Part shown: one piece after another, positions 1 through 12,852 of the stretch | How positions within the stretch are numbered: position 1 is the stretch's first letter | Layout of the letters: every line of letters begins with the position of its first letter | Assembly: GCA_963969595.1 (NCBI GenBank) | Contig: OZ018409.1 | Location: forward strand, 23,862,163 to 23,926,162 | DNA: 64,000 nucleotides | Direction of reading: 5' to 3' | Origin: Neckera pumila | Taxonomy: Eukaryota > Streptophyta > Bryopsida > Hypnales > Neckeraceae | Translations under genes and position numbers: made by a program | Notes under the pieces: model-generated | Databases searched by the model: none | What the model saw: the letters and a program-made list of their open reading frames with translations, nothing else | Told to the model about the DNA's origin: nothing

Positions 1-1850
1 AGAGCATGAAACAATTCATACTGAAGGACACAGCGCAAGAATCAAGTAAAACATGAGACATTCAACAAAGAACGAACCTCAAGACTAGAATTGAACGATT
101 TGGAAAGAAAACCCATAGAACACGTGTCTTTAGTCTGCGTAAGAATGACAGCATCTTTGCCAATTCTCATTGCACCGGTCTGCACGTTGCAAAAGCAATC
201 AGGGTCAAAACCCAACGAGCCATTCAAAGCTCCAAGCATTTTAAGGACGTCAATGCACGTAAAGAATAAATCAACAGCACGCCTAAAATGGAATAGTACA
301 GGGGTTAATCTGCCCCTACTCAATAATATGGGCTTCAAAAAGGTTGTTCTTTCACGCACAGAAACTGACAACCAACAACACAACTAAATCCTGAATATTC
401 ATATAGTGGCTTGCACAACCCTTTGCGATTAATAAATATAGGTTATTCGATTGCATACCTTAAACCCAACTCCAAAGTGCCCAATCTGTTCCTCATCACA
501 TTCCTCCGGTCTTTTGTGACCAAATGACAACATTTTAACAATTTCGGCATGATCCATACCACGCCCATTGTCAAGTACCTGAAGTACGGGGATAGTCCCA
601 TTTCCTTCTAACATCATTTCCTCAATCAATATATCAACACTGCAAAATCACAGCCAACCAATCCGAACCCAGTGAACATTTACAAAAATGTCAAAAGTGA
701 AGGCAAGGAAGTCACAGGCAGGTATAATGATGCTGAGAAATCACAAAAGGGGACGACTATGAAAACAGGAGAATGAGAGATAAAGGAATACAGAGAACAC
801 AATACTCAAACCCTACCGTGTCGCCTTAGCATCACGAGAATTATCAATGAGCTCTGCAACTGCTCCAAACACCCAAGCGGCATGCATCTGTTCCAGTGTT
901 TCCAGGTGGCTTGGGTGCACATGAGTTCCAGAACGAGGAACGATTTCCACTTTCACTTGAGGGCCTGAATCAGAGCAATATCACACCACATGCGTTCCTC
1001 AGAAGACAAAGCACCCTCTTAATTTAGTTCACGATGCTTCATTACAATAATCACATGCTCGTGGCAGGACACTTCAGTTCAGCAGGGTATCAACCATAAA
1101 CTTGATGGTCTGGACCCAATTACACCCATAACAGCGTGCATCCTTTTCTTGGCTCACTGTTCATAGATTCCAAAGGTATTCAGGCAGATCCTCAAGAATG
1201 TTATGCCAAATTTGTGCAAACAAACTTCCCGAGAGGTTTAGGGATAAATACTGAGAACCTAATCACAAAATAAATTGCACTTGGACAGAGATAGATGCTC
1301 ACCTTGAGTTTGAGACGGATATCCAACATCACGAGGGACATTGGCAGAGTTGTGGTTCCATGCGGCTCGAGCTGCCTGTTTCGGCCGGTAATAAACATTG
1401 AGACAAGTAGTCGCCGAAGGAGTACAAGTTGGAGGTGGGATAAAAAGGTCCCACTCATCCAAATTGAACAATGCCACCTTTGCTGAGTGAACTAAATAAT
1501 CAGTAAACTCCTTCCACTTATGAACAAACCTGGCAGAGTGTCCCAGCGGCTTCAATATGAACCTATTCATACCCGTGGAGTCGAAAAGCAGATACTCTTT
1601 AAACTTCTCCAGTAGCAGCTCTTCTGGCCTGCGAAATTGGTTGCACTACGATAATAAGTACAAAACCCTAAAACTCTCACAAAAGAACTCCCAAAACGGA
1701 GTAGAGCAAAAAATGCACTTACAGTGAAATAGGCGGATCCAGGCATTCCACACAATTGATAATCTTGCCATTATGATACATTGCTCCTTTCCAAACTGCT
1801 GGTCTGGTCTGGGCAGTCTTGGCTAGCGGCGCCTGAGGTTGTCGAAACAT
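1..1850 (-). CDS. MORC-family GHKL ATPase, N-terminal part (partial, five exons)
   Basis: The gene runs right to left and leaves the window at base 1. Exons read as 1723-1850, 1303-1628, 817-964, 459-639 and 78-179. All introns are GT-AG and all phases agree, giving 295 residues. The start ATG (1848-1850) has an in-frame TAA four codons upstream. Residues 153-295 hold the GHKL ATPase core: AELIDNSRDAKAT (about 188-200, with the Mg-binding Asn), DNGRGMD (about 224-230), a GHFGVGFK lid motif ending exon 4, then TGAMRIGKDAV at the start of exon 5. This order is diagnostic of microrchidia (MORC) ATPases, nuclear proteins that compact chromatin and support gene silencing in plants and animals. Residues 1-152 (with FILKPLGHSARFVHKWKEF) precede the ATPase, and I do not recognise a domain there. 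The C-terminal S5 fold and coiled coil would lie outside the window. The family call is firm; the exact paralogue is not. Confidence 0.9.
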
Positions 1851-1901
1851 GACGAATTTTTAAAAACCTATCAAACGCCACTTCAGATCCTTTGCATTCG
1901 G

Positions 1902-1925
1902 CCTCCCTCCCTCCCTCCCTCCCTC
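1902..1925. repeat. (CCCT)n tract
   Basis: A short pure CCCT microsatellite just upstream of the MORC start codon; on the sense (minus) strand it is a GGGA purine tract in the leader. Confidence 0.9.
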
Positions 1926-2021
1926 TGGTATCTCCTCGCACCTGAAGAAACCTGGAATTAATTTCTAAAGCTCGCTACTGCAAAAAACGCAGCACTCTCG
2001 TAACGGATTCCCATACTTTAT

Positions 2022-2524
2022 TGCAGCAGTCACATTGTCACAGCGCTACCTACTAAGCAAAGTTTCCAATTATCCACTTCTCGAATATCTACCAAAAGAA
2101 AGAAAAACAACAGGCGGCACGACGTAAGTAAGGGAGTAAGTAAGTTAAAAGAACCACCATCAGGAAAAAACCTAACAATCGAGAATCGCAGCTGCAGATA
2201 ATGCAAACACCTTAACTTACCTTCTTCCACGTTAACCCATGCAGACTCCAAGACCAGGCACCGCATTCTTTTCCAGAATTTTTTTTTCTCAAGCTCCCGG
2301 AGAAATAGGATTACTCTAAAAAGCTAGCTCCTGAAAATAGAAAGACACTCGTAGACACTGTAATGCAGCAGTCTCGCTGTCACAATGCTACTACTGTACT
2401 ATTCCAATTCTCCATTTCTCCAATTCTCTCTCTCTCGAAGAAACAGCAATTCCAGAGCAGGCGGCACGACGTCAGCCAGGAAGACGAAATCAAGAAACCG
2501 CGACCAGGACAAAAAACCTGACAA
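2022..2524. repeat. Diverged duplication in the MORC 5' leader
   Basis: Positions 2022-2180 and 2361-2524 are two diverged copies of one sequence. Both carry GCAGCAGTC, then TTCCAATT, then the exact word AGGCGGCACGACGT, then a CCAGGA(C)AAAAAACCT block ending in ACAAT. They lie upstream of the MORC start codon and may be alternative leader exons or a decayed tandem duplication. Small open frames across them do not look conserved between the copies. Confidence 0.55.
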
Positions 2525-2671
2525 TTATTTCCAAACCCAAACAAACCCAACAACCTCAACTCTCGCAACAGCCCGCTCCACCAGGAGGCACCTTCAAGGT
2601 TCTCATCTCCAACCAAAATCGACACTCATCAATTCACAAAAAATCGTCTCTGCCAACTCAACCCACCCCAA

Positions 2672-2714
2672 AGCAACCCAACCCAACCCAACCCAACCCA
2701 ACTCAACCCAACCC
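2672..2714. repeat. (AACCC)n microsatellite
   Basis: About eight imperfect units of AACCC/AACTC in the MORC upstream region. The unit is one base shorter than a plant telomere-like repeat and makes a G-rich strand on the sense side. Confidence 0.85.
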
Positions 2715-3003
2715 GGATACTTTACATACAGCAACTGGAACGCTATTTTCTCGGGAGCATTTTCTCTGTCAGCTGCGGCGGACAACCAGAGGACTCCATG
2801 AGACGGAAGCTCGCGCTTCTCCAGTAACCCTAACTCTGAAAATTCGAGCTATCACCAAAATCCTCGTTCACCACTCCACCACAACTCATCTGTCAGTGCA
2901 GGAGGAAACGTGACGAAACGTGTGGCGTGAGGAGGAAAGAAGAAATGCGGAAACCGCATTGTGTGTGTGCAGGTGAAGCCCCGTCGCGCTTGACGCGCTC
3001 TGT

Positions 3004-3011
3004 CTTTATAG
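3004..3011 (-). promoter_or_regulatory. Candidate TATA box for the MORC gene
   Basis: On the minus strand the sequence reads TATAAAGA inside a GC-richer, CpG-containing stretch. This would place a transcription start near 2970-2980. The start codon is about 1.1 kb further on, so the leader would have to contain at least one intron. No transcript evidence is available; a start closer to the ATG is equally possible. Confidence 0.3.
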
Positions 3012-3485
3012 ATTCCAGACAGAGCAGAGGCGGGAGGGGGGGGGGGGGGCGATTCTACTGGAGTCGATTCGGCGGCGGTAAAGACGGAGAGGATGGGAGA
3101 ATTGCAATGTGGGTATGTACGGGTTGACGACAAGCACTTGTTGTCGCCATTGTGTGACGAACTTATTCGTGGAGCCCCAAAATTGGTTGTGTGTCAGGAT
3201 TTTGCGAGGCGGGAGAACGAACAGTCCGCGGGACAAGTGGACAGGGAAAGTGGAACGAACGAACTGAAGACGACGGACGGGGACGGAGGGACGGAGGATG
3301 AAAGGCTTCCCGTTAAGAGCAGTGCCTGCTGATTCAGGCAATTTCTTGGACGAGTTACATTGCCGAATGCGCAATGTTGGCCGATTCTATCATGGGGGCC
3401 GATTTCGCCGCGAGGGGCCGATTCTGTCTGGGGAATTTCTCAAAGATCGTTGGGCATTGCTCTTAATGCTAGGGAACGTGCCAGG

Positions 3486-3545
3486 TGCGACAGATTCTGC
3501 GTAGGGGCTCGCCCACTGGCTTGCTCCTGTGTAGAATCTGTCGCA
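3486..3545. repeat. Inverted repeat GCGACAGATTCT / AGAATCTGTCGC
   Basis: GCGACAGATTCTGC near 3487 is matched by AGAATCTGTCGC near 3533, with a loop of about 33 bases. It could fold in RNA or mark the end of a small element. No function can be read from it. Confidence 0.6.
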
Positions 3546-3649
3546 TCCGGCGTGTTCTTTAGGACATTTACGACTAGGAGTTTCCCAGGATGTAGATTTT
3601 CAGCTTTTTTGGCAAAATAAATTATGGCATGAGTAGGATCTAGATACCA

Positions 3650-5230
3650 GGTCTTCACTACACAAAATAATAAAATTAGGTGGCCTTGTACTAATTTCTT
3701 GACATTCCACACTATATAAATATGTGTAGTCATTATAGAAGAATGCAGAAATGAAGGAACTATGTGTGTTATATGGGTGGGTGCATTGTTCATGGTTTGG
3801 GTTTAGAGAATTAGATGCGCCTCTATGTGGACAATCAAAGGTTCATGAGTTAACTTTTCTCAATGAAGGCTACCTAATTATTAAGGCAACCTAAGTGTTA
3901 AGGCAATCTAATTTCACTATTTTGTGTAGTGTGCCCTATGTTGTTGTCACAACCAATACAAACATAAAAATAATTTTCTAATTATGTAGAACCAAAAATG
4001 ACTCAAAAATCCATAACTTTCCTACCATGAGTTAGAACGTAACAAAACAAAGCCCATGCTCCCTTCCTTGTTGAGAGCTTTCCGGTACCAAGAATGCAAT
4101 TGAGGGACGCATGGTTTAGGAGATCTCATTGTAACAAACAAACAAAACAAAACAAACAACCGAACTTTAAGGGAATGAAATGGATGGACAGATGGATGGA
4201 TTTTTGCAAGTTTTCATTTTTTTCACTTCCCTACATGACCTCGTTCACAACCTTTTCTACAAAATTCATGAAGCGTTGAGGGACCATGTATTAAAAAAAT
4301 CAAAGGAAAATTTGACTTTATTAGACATAACGCGGGATCTACTCGACAATCCATGACATTGCCTCTGTCGTGTTGTCGATACGTTTGATTGGAAAGCCAA
4401 GCTTGCTTGAATGTAATATGTATAAGCTAGAAGGGAACAAACTTGAATTGGTAGACTTTTCTTCAATTGGGCTCTAATTCTTACAATCATATTTTGCACA
4501 TTGCGCAATTAGGTGTCTCAAAAATTGACACTAGGCTCTTTTAGGCTCTCGTGTCCTAATTACTTACATCTTGTGCTATCAAAATTTGAATTAAGCGTTG
4601 TTTCAGGATTCAAATGTAGGTGTCACAATTTGAAAAGTGATGATTAGAGTTGCATTATGTTTTAAATTTGACCATCATCAGGAATGATGAATATTTTGAA
4701 TATGTACATCATCAAACCATTATTCATTGAGGATCCTTCATGTTAAGATTGTATAATATGTCATTGGATAGAAGAAAAAATGTTCTTTATGACTCAATAA
4801 TATAGATTTTTACAAGACTTACAATTCTTTATGATGATTTTCTTAAAATGATATTACTATCTTGAATTTGATCATTTAGGGATAAAACTGCCTCCAAAAT
4901 AAGAACTCCATTGCACAATTGAATTTTCATTTCTACTTATTGTGTGTGTTGGTCAATCCATTAATGTTACATTGGGTAAAAAAATTTATTATTGTTACAT
5001 TGTTATTATTGGGTAAAAAAAATTTAATTTAGTCAAACTTGTTGTCAATATGATGGTATCTTGAGTATCAATATACTTCTCATTAATTAAGAGTGACAAG
5101 AAGCTTAATATTTTTTGAAGTTCTTACCTAATTTCAATAGAATTTAACTATTTTGTAAGTAGTTAACTTGCATTTTTTATGAAGTCTCTTATCTTTGGCT
5201 TGTGTTTTTACTATATATAAAGGTCAAATT
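3650..5230. other. AT-rich intergenic DNA, no gene seen
   Basis: There is no open frame with protein-like content and no clear repeat pair. A short CAAACAAACAAAACAAAACAAAC tract sits near 4133. Confidence 0.6.
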
Positions 5231-5299
5231 ACCATCCTCTAAAGTTTCTACATCATACTACTAAAATCATAACTCCCTCTGTAATATCACAAATGCTAC

Positions 5300-5896
5300 C
5301 ATTAATAATAGGGGCTCATGCTTGCTATGCTACGCATTCATTGTATCACATATTAATATTTTGTAAAAACATTTTCAATTGTGTATACATAAAAATAATA
5401 TTTTCACACAATGTTACATTACAGAAATAGAGTAGTAGTTTGCAATCACCTCTTTAATACCAATTTTACAGCTTTTATGATTTCAAAATTCTATTGCTAT
5501 TACCAAATGATTTGAGAAATTTATTCAATTGAAGGGATTTTAGATTTCACAACAATTCAGTTGTTCATGAAGATTTTGAAATTTATAAGTTTTTCTTTTC
5601 AATTCACCAAGTTTTTGGGTTGCCATTGTTTGTAACAATTGAGTCAATTTTTGAATGCATTACAATAAATGTGTATCTTTCACAGTATTCACCATTGCAT
5701 ATATTTCATTCATCATTCAATAAATTTCTATTGTACATTTCAATATATGCTTACTTATAAACAAAATCATACAAAGACTTTAGTAATTTTTATTTGAAGA
5801 TTTATGGAAATTTTTGTTCTGCATTTTATCTAATACATAAAAATTCTAATAAAATTCTAATGATGAATGCGTAGCATAGCAAGCACCAACTGCTAG
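5300..5896. mobile_element. Candidate non-autonomous Helitron or other element with 22-bp inverted repeats
   Basis: A perfect 22-nt inverted repeat (TGCTTGCTATGC... at 5319-5340 and its reverse complement at 5864-5885) brackets 523 bp of AT-rich DNA. The right arm is followed by CCAACTGCTAG then T (5886-5897), resembling a Helitron 3' end: a GC-containing hairpin word shortly before CTAG, inserted before T. The left boundary is uncertain. A TC-starting 5' end preceded by A could lie upstream near 5235. No coding capacity is present, so any mobility would be in trans. Confidence 0.45.
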
Positions 5897-5899
5897 TAT

Positions 5900-8800
5900 A
5901 TTAAAAGGTAGCAAGGAAGTTTGAAGGAAAATTGATGTTTTCAAAAATATTTTGAAAGGAAGTCACAATAGTTTTCATCTAAGTCTTCTAATTTAAAAAA
6001 GGCTCATATACACTAACCTTTCTTAATTGATATCTAAGTAAAGGATTTTGAATTATAAGAACAAATGGCAAAGTAAATTGAAAATTCTACACAAGGTAGT
6101 AGTTGCGTGTTAATATATTGTTCAATAAACGTACAAATAGAAAATACAAACAATTATGTAATTTGTATAGCCAAAAAACTCTAAATTACTAAATTAAAGT
6201 ATTGAATTTTGAAAATACCATTACATAATAATTAATTCTTCAAATCATATTTTTTTAATTGTAATAAAGAATACAATCATACACTATTATTTTATAGTAG
6301 AAGTACATAATGTTGGAAATGATTCTTTAATAGAAAGTACAAATAATGGACTATAATTTTTTTATAAATATTGTAGGTTATGATGCCACCAAATTCACTT
6401 TCTAAAAATTTAAATATGTTCTTTCATTTGATTTTGTCCATTTGTTAAGATACAACAAGATGTCAAAGTCCTACAAATTCAATCTCTAACCTACTTATTG
6501 GTAAGTTGGATATCATTTTTCCATCAAGCGTATCCATAGATTTGTTGCCCTTATATCTTTCATTATCCCCTAAAGGACCAAGAAGTCAACTTTGTTTTTT
6601 TTTAAAACTTGGGGAGGCTCTATTGAATGACTTCTTAATTTTGAAGTTTTACATGAATTTTTTGGGATGGATGCTATTCATCATAATCTACGTGTGAAGC
6701 TTTGTTTCATGTCATTCCAATAAGTATTGCAAAGTTAGAATGTTTTAAATTTCAATGTCAAATTGGATAACAAAAAATATATTCTAAGAAACTACTATTA
6801 TTTTTGGAAGATTGTATAGATTGATACCTACTCAAAAACATTTGAATCATTCAATTCCAAATAATGAGGTAAGAGTTATGAAGAATTTTATTTTGATGGC
6901 AACAAAGGTAGAAAAAACATATAGAGTTGTATTTTACTCTCTTTTGAAATCTTTCTAATACAAATAAAAATAAAGGGTATCCATTGTCTACTAGAACATT
7001 CTCACTATTTGAATTAACAATATTCAATTTCTTGCAAAAGTTATTAGCAAATTTTTTTTTTCTTTCATTGAGTACCACCTTCTACTTTACAATTTTTAAA
7101 GGCAAGTATGAAAGTTTTTTTGGCTAAAAGATTTTATATATGTTTTCAACCCATTTTCTAACATATTGAGTAAATGCACAAGTTATAGGACTTACGGGTT
7201 TGTTTTTTAAATGTTAAAAGACAAAACTTCAGCTTTGGTAAGGGCTAGAAAAGCTTGCATTTTGAAGTTTAGTCACATTGAGCTGACAATATTCATTTTA
7301 AAATTTTGAGACAATGTACTTGAACAAGTGAACTAAAAGGTCCTACACATGAATTTGTAAAAAAATAAATATTGATGAAGTTTTTTACCTTCCTTTGGAG
7401 ACAAGTACTTTTTGAAGCAATTTGGGGCCACAGAAAATGTTGACTTGCCAATCTCTATAGTTGTTTATCCATCTTGTTTTAGCCCTTAGAAGGTGAAGCT
7501 TTGACTTCTTTTGGTGCCAAGCCTTATTGCTGTGTATAAATTTCCAAAAAGTTGGCAAAGCTTTGATTGTTATATTCTAGAAGGCCTCTAGTAATGTCCA
7601 ATTTCCAAACTCTCAAGTTCAATTCCGAATTCCTAGTTTAAAGCCCCAACCTCCCACTGTCAAATTTAATCCAACCCTTTTCAATTTCCAAAGCTCCCAA
7701 AGCAGCCTCAGTACCTTGCATCAGGGGGTCAAACTACCAAATGGCCCATCCCATCAACTTTTCAAGATTTGACACATTAGCTTCTTAGGGGTAGAAACTT
7801 GCCACATTAGCATCATAGGGGCTGAGACCACCATGTCATCTTTTTAGAGATCAGGACTGCCACGTCAGCAGCAAAGGGTCTAAGACCTACCACAAAAGTG
7901 TTGGGATTTGCTAAACTAGAGGCTGAGGAGATCAAGCAAGGGTTGGAAAAATTAAGCCATGGATTGGGAAATTAGCAAGGCCTAATGTCCAAGCATCTCG
8001 GGTGTGTAAAGAGAGGTTGGAGCATTGGGATCTAGACTAATAAGCAACATATATATTGGCAAAAGAAAACTATATAGAAGAGCTTGCGGTGTTATTAATT
8101 GTTTAGTAAACAAAAGTAGAGAAGCAAAATAGAAGTATGCACACGAACAATCAAACTAGCAACTTCAAGAGGAATGAAGCACTACAATAGAATGGGGTGT
8201 TTTAAGTGAGTTTTGAAGTAGTGAAGTGTAGATTGAAGTGAAGGAAGGTGGGATATAGAGCTTAGAGGATAAAAATCATCCAATTGTTTGCAATTAAGAT
8301 AGAATCTAAAGGGTAATCATGTATTAGCATTTGCAATTTGGAACTAGATAGATGTTTCACAATAATTGACTTAGATAGGGATACAAGGGGGTAGTTTTAT
8401 TTGAATTTTGTTTTTGAACTTGCATAGTATTCCTTTGGCAAAATCAACGAGTACACTTCAATAATTGAAAGAAAAGAGATAGGAGGGAATGATGAAGTAG
8501 GAAGAAGAAAGAAAGAAAATTAGAAAGAAAATAGAAGAAAGAAAATTTAGAAGATGGTAGGGAGTAGACTTGGAATAAATTCCTACAACTTGTATTAAAA
8601 ACTCCAAAAGCAAATAATTAAAAAGAGACAAGATGGAGAACAAGGGAGATGCTAAAGGCGTCTTTAAGCACCTCTTAGATGAGGTTCATTCCAAAGTAAG
8701 TGTCTAATTTCACTTTTTTTCCCCCTAAATCTTTGATTAAGAATTTTAACCATAGCCAAAGTTACAAGCTAGATTTTAACCTTTAACCATAGTTTTCATT

Positions 8801-9410
8801 TCAAATTTTGTTTGGATCCTTATTATAAAATTTTCAAAGCTTTCCAAAAAAGTATGACACTTAGAAAGTTGACTTAAGAACAAGAATGAAAAAGCAACAA
8901 ATAGTAACAATGTAAAGTCTAAAAGTCTACTTAGAATTTAATTTCAAGCTACACAATAGAAGCAATTAGCAGATGAAGTTTGAAGTACCAATTAGTGGTC
9001 ATACTTCATTTATTTATAACATTCACTAAGAAAGCTCAACTTTTAAGTGCTTTAGCATTTTTGATAGATGAATTGAAGCCTTACAAGGAATAAACTCTAA
9101 AAGCTCTAAAAATAATACATTAATAAAGGAAGTGAAAAGACTCTAGAATGAGATAGACATAAATTTAGAAGTTTTGAAGACAATCAAGTGATAATTAGAA
9201 TTTTGACTCTGATGTAAGAAATTTAGAAGAGTCCAAAACTAGCTTAGTCTCCAAAAACCAAGATAAACTTCATAAATTAGCAAGGGATGAAGTTTGGTAT
9301 GGAATTTGGATAGAAGTAGGGAGTTTCCATCTGTTTGAAACCAAATTTGGAATTTTGACAGTAGATTTCACCAAATTAGAAGTCAAATTGAGTTTAGGAG
9401 TCAAGAAAAT
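5900..9410. other. AT-rich intergenic DNA, no gene seen
   Basis: Only short, low-complexity open frames occur. Around 7790-7880 a phrase of the type CCACATTAG...TTAGGGG is repeated about three times in diverged form. No protein motif, RNA gene or element boundary is apparent. Confidence 0.55.
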
Positions 9411-9428
9411 TCAATGGATGAAGTTTGA

Positions 9429-9602
9429 TACTATAAAAAATCCGTGTTTTTCATGACGGATTTTTCTAGACATCTATCTGTTTTCATGTTATTAATAACG
9501 TCAAACAAAAAAATTTGATGTTACTTCTAATGTTATTATTAGCATGAAAATAGGTGAACGTTTAGAAAAATCCATCAAGAAAACCATGGGTTTCTTATAG
9601 TG
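9429..9602. mobile_element. 174-bp near-palindromic MITE, copy 1 (CACTA-like ends)
   Basis: The right end, reverse-complemented, reads CACTATAAGAAACCCATG; the left end reads TACTATAAAAAATCCGTG. The two arms pair over about 80 nt each, so the whole element folds into one hairpin. It is the same length as copy 2 at 12853-13026. Flanks are TGA and TAA, a degenerate 3-bp duplication. CACTA-type termini and 3-bp duplications are typical of the EnSpm/CACTA superfamily. No coding capacity. Confidence 0.8.
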
Positions 9603-9780
9603 TAAAGTGCCCTTTCAAAGGCCAAACTTCATCCACTTCATAATAGTATCTATTTTCCAATCTTTTAGAAAACTCCAATTAAGTTGAATTTTATCATATT
9701 GGAATGGCATGATCTGATTTACAAAATAGGATAAATAGACCTGATTTGCAAACTCTTTGCCACAAAACCTTAGAGTCCTT

Positions 9781-9810
9781 GCTTGGTTTGTCCGTTCGGG
9801 CAAACCAAGC
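9781..9810. repeat. Perfect 10-bp stem hairpin
   Basis: GCTTGGTTTG and CAAACCAAGC are separated by ten bases. This is a short isolated hairpin in AT-rich intergenic DNA. It is not followed by a T run, and no function can be assigned. Confidence 0.7.
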
Positions 9811-9819
9811 TTTGTTTTG

Positions 9820-12800
9820 AGATTGTTAGTGGGTTTTTTTGCATTTTACATCAATTAGGCGCATAAAAAGTTCCATTGCTTGAAAGGCACAATGAACCAT
9901 GCCTAGGCTTATAGGTAGGACATTTTACAACTCAAATGTAGAAATCTAGTTGTGCCTGTTCAATACCAAGGGTGGATATTAAAACACTCACAGAATGCAA
10001 ACGCAAATCCAATTAGGTGTAAATTGTAATGAAAATTCAAATATAAAATTCAAATTGAGATGAAAATAAACCCCAAGGAATTGTTGTTGTTTAGTCAAAG
10101 TATTATCAATCCCTAAAGAATCAAACAATCAAATTTGAACAACAGATGAATGCAAACAAATGCAAACATATCCCGGACACACATAATTTTGTTTTTTCCT
10201 TCATTTTAATGTTTATGGATTCTTGTATTGGTCATCTTACATTTTTTTGGTGTATATTTTTAAAACTTTGCTACAAATATTCTACAATTCAAAGGGCATT
10301 CAAATATGTTAAACCTTAAAAAGTAAATTTTTCAATTAAAAAAATGGACCTTCTAAAATGATGTCAATAAAGAAATAGATTAAATATCTTTTAAAATTAC
10401 TATATTTAGAGCCTAGTAGTCTAAATTTAAAAGAAACCCAATCTTTCAAAAATTACAAATATTCAGCTTGCAATCAATTTTAGAAGGATTTTTCAATTTC
10501 TAGTGTCAAATTTTACTGGGAAACATCAATTAGTGTAGATTTAACCATAAGAATATAACCTATGGATCATATTTTATAATTTTTTGTTGCAAAGCCATCA
10601 TTGAATTATTATTTAAAGTTGAATTTTATAATACATCTTCCCAAGTTTGGAAATTTGGACTATCCCGTAGTCCTTAAGAAATTATGTGAGAAGTTTTAGA
10701 ATTCTATATCTTCAAGATAATTTGTTTAGTCAAATTAAAACGTCAATCCTGTCTTCAAATATATATTATTTTAATACTTTATTCTTAATATTTCATAAAA
10801 ATTTGATGTAAAAAATTATTGAAAATGGTTTTAAATCAAAATTTGGTGAAAATGGACAAGAGTGCATATTGAGTGCACAAGAGTGCACAAAGAACCTTAT
10901 TTAAGAATAGTGCATTGTAGCTTGTGACCATCCTCCTCAAAATATTTCTTAGTACATTTTATTTCAAAGACAAAAAGAAGGCACATCTAATCCTAATTTC
11001 AATTTGTTTTGGCATTTGAAGATTAGTTATGAATTTAAAAAATCATTACTTGTAGCACGTATTTTTTCTCTATAGAGTAGATTGTAATCAACGTGAATAT
11101 CTCAACGAATGAATCATGGCAAATTAAAAAATAAACAAGAAGCTAAAAACTATAACCTTCGAGTTTGTGGGGTCAAAAATTGCCACCTCTTTGCAAATGA
11201 GTGGCTTGTGGGCACATGATTAAGTCTTCTCCATGACATTGATTAAGTACCAAGAGACACACATCCAAATAGTGTCCTTTCAAGAGCACCAAAGTTATAA
11301 AAAACGCATGCCAAATGGATCTTTGAGATTCTTTCAGAGAACGTCACGCCAATGTATATGTGGTCAATGTGCGTCCGATCAGGTCAAATCAAGGCATAGA
11401 GTACAATGTATAATGCCTTGACGTTGTCATTGTGGACTTCACTTTAGACACACTTCAAGCTAGATTTTCCACTTCACGCGGATTGTTCAAGGGTGTGTTT
11501 GATGTGTACAAGGATTTTATAAGAAGTTGAGGTCACTGTATTTACTAAAGTAGACAAACCCAATTCAACTGCGATCCCTCTTTGGAAATCATCTTGCACC
11601 CTGTTGCATTGTAATGTAATAAAAACTACAAAAGGATTGGCATCATGACAACTTTAGTGTGGAATTGAAGTTGAAAGGTTTGGAATTGGATTGGAAAGTC
11701 ACAATTTAATAGCTTCAATAAACTCTACCATGCGGTTTTGTACACATGGCAAAAGTTCATTCATTGTTCCACAATCTTGAGGAATGCTTTAAGATTACCA
11801 TGTATGGAGTTAACAAACACATATTAGAATCCAAATAAATAGAATAGTCCCACTTAGGGACAACAATAAAAAACTATATGTTATTACTTTAACCACCTAT
11901 TTTGTTGTCTTTTTACTCAAATTATTTTTGGTTGAAATACACTTGAATTTTTTTCTCATTTGTGAATTTGATCAATCTAAAAATGTACAATGGCCCAAAA
12001 GATGATAATGGAAAGTATGTACAGACAAGTGAAGGTTCCTCTTCAAGCTTAGCATTGCTACTTTGAGATGCATAATGAATTAATTGCTAGACATCCTCAA
12101 TCATTTCACCTCCTTAATTCAATAATTATAAATATATAAATTTAATTACATATAAAATGATAAAAATTCATAGATTATTAGAATACAAAAATATTTTAAA
12201 AAAACAAGTTGATTATAATGAATTATTATTATTACTATTATTTTTATTATAATTATTATTATTATTATTATTATTTTCTATTGGACACTTGGCATTGCAT
12301 TGACCTAATTTATTCTTCTTGTGCCTTCAACCAGACAAATTAATTCGATTACAGAAGGTGAACTAACAATGATGACAGACTACTATCGTGCTTGGCGTTC
12401 ATGTAAAATATTTAATTCAAGTGGAAAAATCAAATTTCAAAAATTGCTTAAAATAGATAAATGCTTTCTAAATCCATGTTCTCTCAATACAATTTTTTTT
12501 TGAAAAAATGAGCTTCTTATAATTCTGTCAGTTTTTAATTCTTTTTTGCTAACCTTAATAACTAGGTACAACGTTTTATGGCAATCTTTAATCTTTTGTT
12601 ATGTATAGTCAAGTCCAGTTCAAATATGAATTTTTCAATTAGATTTCACTGAAAAGTCCAGCAACTTTAGGAAGCTCTAGCTTGCTAAAAAATGAACTGG
12701 TTTTGAAATTGCAAATTGTGTTGGAATTGCAATGAAGTGCACTTCAACTCATAATAAGTGAAAAATGAGTAATTTAAAATCATACAATAATTTGGATTCT

Positions 12801-12850
12801 TTTATATACTATCTACCATTTCATAAAGAACCTTTGGAAGATTGTCAAAG
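9820..12850. other. AT-rich intergenic DNA, no gene seen
   Basis: It contains a short ATT microsatellite near 12223-12276 and a slightly less AT-rich patch near 11215-11600 with no recognisable protein. Nothing else is supportable. Confidence 0.55.
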
Positions 12851-12852
12851 AT

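Larger units (their letters stand above)
2815..3640. other. GC-rich promoter-like region upstream of the MORC gene
   Basis: This stretch is clearly richer in G+C and CpG than the DNA to its right. It holds a CCCTAA telo-box-like word near 2826-2833, the TATA candidate, a 14-base poly(G) run (3036-3049), repeated GGACGGA words (about 3275-3297), three GCCGATT words (3380-3425) and an inverted repeat near 3486-3545. Short open frames occur on both strands but overlap each other and show no recognisable protein. I read it as regulatory or leader DNA with no supported gene. Confidence 0.45.

Noticed and set aside
2385..2801. 138-codon plus-strand frame upstream of the MORC gene
   Set aside because: Low-complexity Asn/Thr/Pro content from the (AACCC)n tract and CT repeats, antisense to the MORC leader.
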